Below, one piece after another: positions 61,900 through 64,000 of a DNA stretch of 64,000 nt (position 1 is the first letter of the stretch; every line of letters begins with the position of its first letter). The DNA is from Treponema socranskii subsp. buccale (GTDB taxonomy: Bacteria > Spirochaetota > Spirochaetia > Treponematales > Treponemataceae): NCBI RefSeq assembly GCF_024181585.1, contig NZ_CP054258.1:2418001-2482000 (forward strand). Reading direction: 5' to 3'. The position numbers were made by a program, and so were the translations under genes. The notes beneath the pieces were generated by a model. The model was not told the origin of the DNA, ran no database searches, and was given only the letters and a program-made list of their open reading frames with translations.

Positions 61900-62175
61900 G
61901 CAGTCCGATTCCGATTACGGTCTGCCGCGGCACTTGCAACGAGCGCGGAGCGCGAAGTTCCCCGCGCAAACGGCAGGGCTGCTGCCGGGAGTGCAGCCGA
62001 TTTTTTATGTTATACGCTATTTTTTAGGAATACGATTTTCGGTGCGGTTATCCTGATAATACTTCACTAAATATATATATCGCGGAGATATTGCGATTTC
62101 GGAGTTTTTCCGGTAAAGGCTTACCCGTATATACGTTCTGGAACGTATGCAGTGAGGACGGCAGTATTTTCCTTG

Positions 62176-62280
62176 ATGACAAATCGTATAAAGTATTTTA
62201 GAATGTCGGTGCCTACGGTAAAAACGCTCGACGAAAAAGCGGGTCTTGTCAGGCTCGAGGAAAACAGCCTGCTCGGTTAG
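62176..62280 (+). CDS. short open frame, 34 codons, function unknown
   Basis: ATG at 62176 to TAG at 62280, encoding a basic peptide ending 'RLEENSLLG'. No clear Shine-Dalgarno. It may be the remnant of a larger gene. Confidence 0.2.
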   Translation: MTNRIKYFRMSVPTVKTLDEKAGLVRLEENSLLG

Positions 62281-62285
62281 ATTTT

Positions 62286-62783
62286 TCAGCGTATATCTTT
62301 TTCCACGATCAACTCATAAGCGATGCGCGGAGTACCGTCGGCGACACGGATTATGCCGCATTCTTTAAATCCCGCTTTTTCGATCGCGCACCGCATCGTT
62401 TTGTTGTCTGCATGCGTATCGATTCTGATGTGAGAAAGGCGCGATTTACAAAACGCGATCGCAGCGGCAAAAACGCCTTTGACCGTACCGTCGCTTGCAA
62501 TGCGGTGAATCGTGCCGTACGGCGCATCGCTCATCCACGCGCCTTCGATTCGCGCATACGTCGGATCGTCGCCCGGGATAAAGGCGAACACTCCGTGTAC
62601 GCCGCCGTTCGCTTCGACGACATAATTGCGTTTTTTACGGATATCATCCTTTATTAAATTTTCCGGCGGAAAGGATTTTCCCCACTGAGTCGGATTCCCG
62701 TCCGCCGTCATATATTCGCGCGCACGGGCATAAATGCGCAGTATGTCGAAAAAATCTTTTTCTTCGGCCTGTCGAATCGTCAT
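62286..62783 (-). CDS. GNAT-family N-acetyltransferase
   Basis: 165 residues. The N-terminal 'MTIRQAEEKDFFDILRIYAR' and the C-terminal 'NKTMRCAIEKAGFKECGIIR' are typical of GNAT acetyltransferases of the RimI/Eis-like group. The acetyl-CoA loop region is 'IASDGTVKGVFAAAIAFC', less canonical than Q-x-x-G-x-G/A. Substrate unknown. It starts 31 bp after the MATE gene, possibly cotranscribed. Confidence 0.85.
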   Translation of the reverse strand: MTIRQAEEKDFFDILRIYARAREYMTADGNPTQWGKSFPPENLIKDDIRKKRNYVVEANGGVHGVFAFIPGDDPTYARIEGAWMSDAPYGTIHRIASDGTVKGVFAAAIAFCKSRLSHIRIDTHADNKTMRCAIEKAGFKECGIIRVADGTPRIAYELIVEKDIR

Positions 62784-62813
62784 TTTTTTGCCTTTAATTA
62801 ATAATTAATAAAT

Positions 62814-64000
62814 TCATCGCGTAACGTTATGCAGCCACTTACCGTTACGCACGCGGACGAAGCCTGCGCACGCTTTCAAAATCTGATCGATCTGCAAACA
62901 GGCATAGATAATACACGGGTCGGCATGCAGCACAAAAGCCGCAATGCATGCGGCCGGAATTGCGACAAACCACATCCACACGCTGTCGTTGACTGCAGCG
63001 TAAACGGTATCGCCGCCCGATCGGCACATACCTACGATGAAAAACATATTAAACGCATTTACCGGGTAGACGCACATGAGGATGCGAAGCATAAGCCTCG
63101 CCTGTCGAATGATGTACGGCCCGACATTGAATAAAGCGGGAAGCGCGAATGAAAGCGGGAAAAGCAGCGACCCGATGACGACACCCATCACGGGCATAAA
63201 CCACGCGAATCTGTTCGCGTACAGCCGCGCTTCCGCCTCAGCACCTTCACCGATTTTTTTGCCGATGATAATCCCTGCACCGTTTCCGACACCGATAAAA
63301 AATACCCACGTCAGCTGCGAAATCGTTCCGGTTATATTGAATGCCGCAATCGCATCGGTACTCGCGTGCGAAAAAATCGAATTTTCCGTCGTAATGCCCA
63401 AACTCCACAGCGTTTCATTTATAATGACAGGCAGTGCGATTTTGATGAAGCGCGCAAGAAAATCGCCGTTGAACGAAAAGAGTTCGGAAAAACCGCCGCA
63501 CGCTTCATATTTTTTCCGATATGCCCAACCGACCGTAATCGCGAGCTCCACGAATCGGGAAACAAGCGTCGCGATCGCAGCACCCTTCACTCCCATCGCC
63601 GGTACGGTCAGCACAGAGCCGAATACGGAAACGGAAGCGCCGAAGATCAAAAGATAATTGAAAACGGCATTGATGAAAAATGAAACGGCGGTACTCACCG
63701 TCGGAAGGATGACATGCTCGGTTGCGCGGAAAGCCAGCTGAAATGCAAAGCTCAGCGAAAGCATGGGATAACTCAATGCGATTCGGCGCAAGTAAGCGCC
63801 GCCGAGGGCGATTACCCGTTCGTCCGAAGAATACAGCGCAATCAATTCGCGCGGGGAAAAAAGCGCAGCGGCGGTAAACACGAGCGAGAGGACGAACGAA
63901 AGCGCAAGCGTAATACCGAGCGTCCGGCGGATTCCTGCAATATCTTTTTTGCCCCAATACTGCGCGACAAAGATAGCGCCGCCGCTTGAAATACCGAAGA
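62814..64000 (-). CDS. MATE-family efflux transporter (5' end outside window)
   Basis: An open frame enters from the right edge (first codons F-G-I-S-S-G-G-A-I-F-V-A-Q-Y-W-G) and ends at 62814; 395 codons are visible. Segments such as 'AQYWGKKDIAGIRRTLG', 'PVIINETLWSLGI', 'GVGNGAGIIIGKKIGEG' and 'YPVNAFNMFFIVGMCRSGGD' are standard MatE features. Roughly ten helices are in view. Exports drugs or metabolites by cation antiport. Confidence 0.9.
   Translation of the reverse strand, partial: FGISSGGAIFVAQYWGKKDIAGIRRTLGITLALSFVLSLVFTAAALFSPRELIALYSSDERVIALGGAYLRRIALSYPMLSLSFAFQLAFRATEHVILPTVSTAVSFFINAVFNYLLIFGASVSVFGSVLTVPAMGVKGAAIATLVSRFVELAITVGWAYRKKYEACGGFSELFSFNGDFLARFIKIALPVIINETLWSLGITTENSIFSHASTDAIAAFNITGTISQLTWVFFIGVGNGAGIIIGKKIGEGAEAEARLYANRFAWFMPVMGVVIGSLLFPLSFALPALFNVGPYIIRQARLMLRILMCVYPVNAFNMFFIVGMCRSGGDTVYAAVNDSVWMWFVAIPAACIAAFVLHADPCIIYACLQIDQILKACAGFVRVRNGKWLHNVTR

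Noticed and set aside
61756-62285. Search for tRNA or other RNA genes in this and other gaps
   Set aside because: No cloverleaf with TTCRA and acceptor pairing was seen; hairpins lack such features.

Overview
The window looks like a stretch of a Treponema-type spirochaete chromosome. Pointers are a UPF0164/FadL-like outer-membrane protein, a large OmpA/FlgD-Ig protein, BspA-type leucine-rich-repeat lipoproteins, an rnfCDGEAB operon, many lipoproteins and TRAP/ABC uptake systems. No species can be named from sequence alone, and no rRNA, tRNA, CRISPR array or intact insertion sequence was seen. Most genes lie on the minus strand.

Layout. 1-2.4 kb: 3' part of an AddB-like recombination protein and a secreted two-repeat protein. 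2.5-8.6 kb: a frameshifted BspA-like lipoprotein and a ferric-iron/phosphonate-type ABC importer (ATPase, permease, binding protein). 8.8-14.5 kb: oppABCDF peptide importer. 14.7-16 kb: APC permease. 16.2-20.6 kb: rnfCDGEAB with a very short RnfB. 20.7-23.9 kb: TRAP transporter. 24-28.4 kb: envelope proteins. 28.5-32.3 kb: pyrG-lptC-lptA-lptB, tightly overlapping. 32.3-34 kb: a thioredoxin-reductase-like flavoprotein and a YjbR-family protein. 34-36.7 kb: a probable acquired island (radical SAM enzyme, broken metK remnant, TetR regulator). 36.7-42.6 kb: a LacI-solute-binding-protein fusion regulator, an AraC-type membrane sensor and a DUF4143 ATPase. 42.7-47.8 kb: an iron-type ABC system with two ATPases around one permease. 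48-52.6 kb: SemiSWEET, a methyltransferase/ketosynthase-like/acyltransferase cluster and an NSS transporter. 53-57.9 kb: a lipoprotein and a CarB-DapF fusion. 58-64 kb: a lipoprotein broken at a G8 tract, an Rpn nuclease with a duplicated tail, a GNAT acetyltransferase and a MATE exporter cut by the window end.

The main unexplained signal is a family of structured leader elements (about 150-230 bp). They sit directly upstream of unrelated genes, in the same orientation, and end at the gene's ribosome binding site. Good or partial copies precede the genes starting at 4053, 5345, 7294, 22453 (two in tandem), 35746 and 52951, with 3' fragments before 14501 and 60281. Stems are maintained by compensatory changes, and one copy carries its first loop inverted. 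One copy lies in front of the apparently acquired radical SAM gene.

Two nucleotide-synthesis enzymes lack expected catalytic cysteines: PyrG has Asp386 in place of the glutaminase nucleophile, and the DapF half of CarB-DapF has Ala1172 in place of one of two catalytic cysteines. Several promoters place the -10 box only 6-8 nt before the start codon (pyrG, rnfC, the TrxR-like gene, the yjbR-like gene, the DUF4143 ATPase), suggesting leaderless messages.
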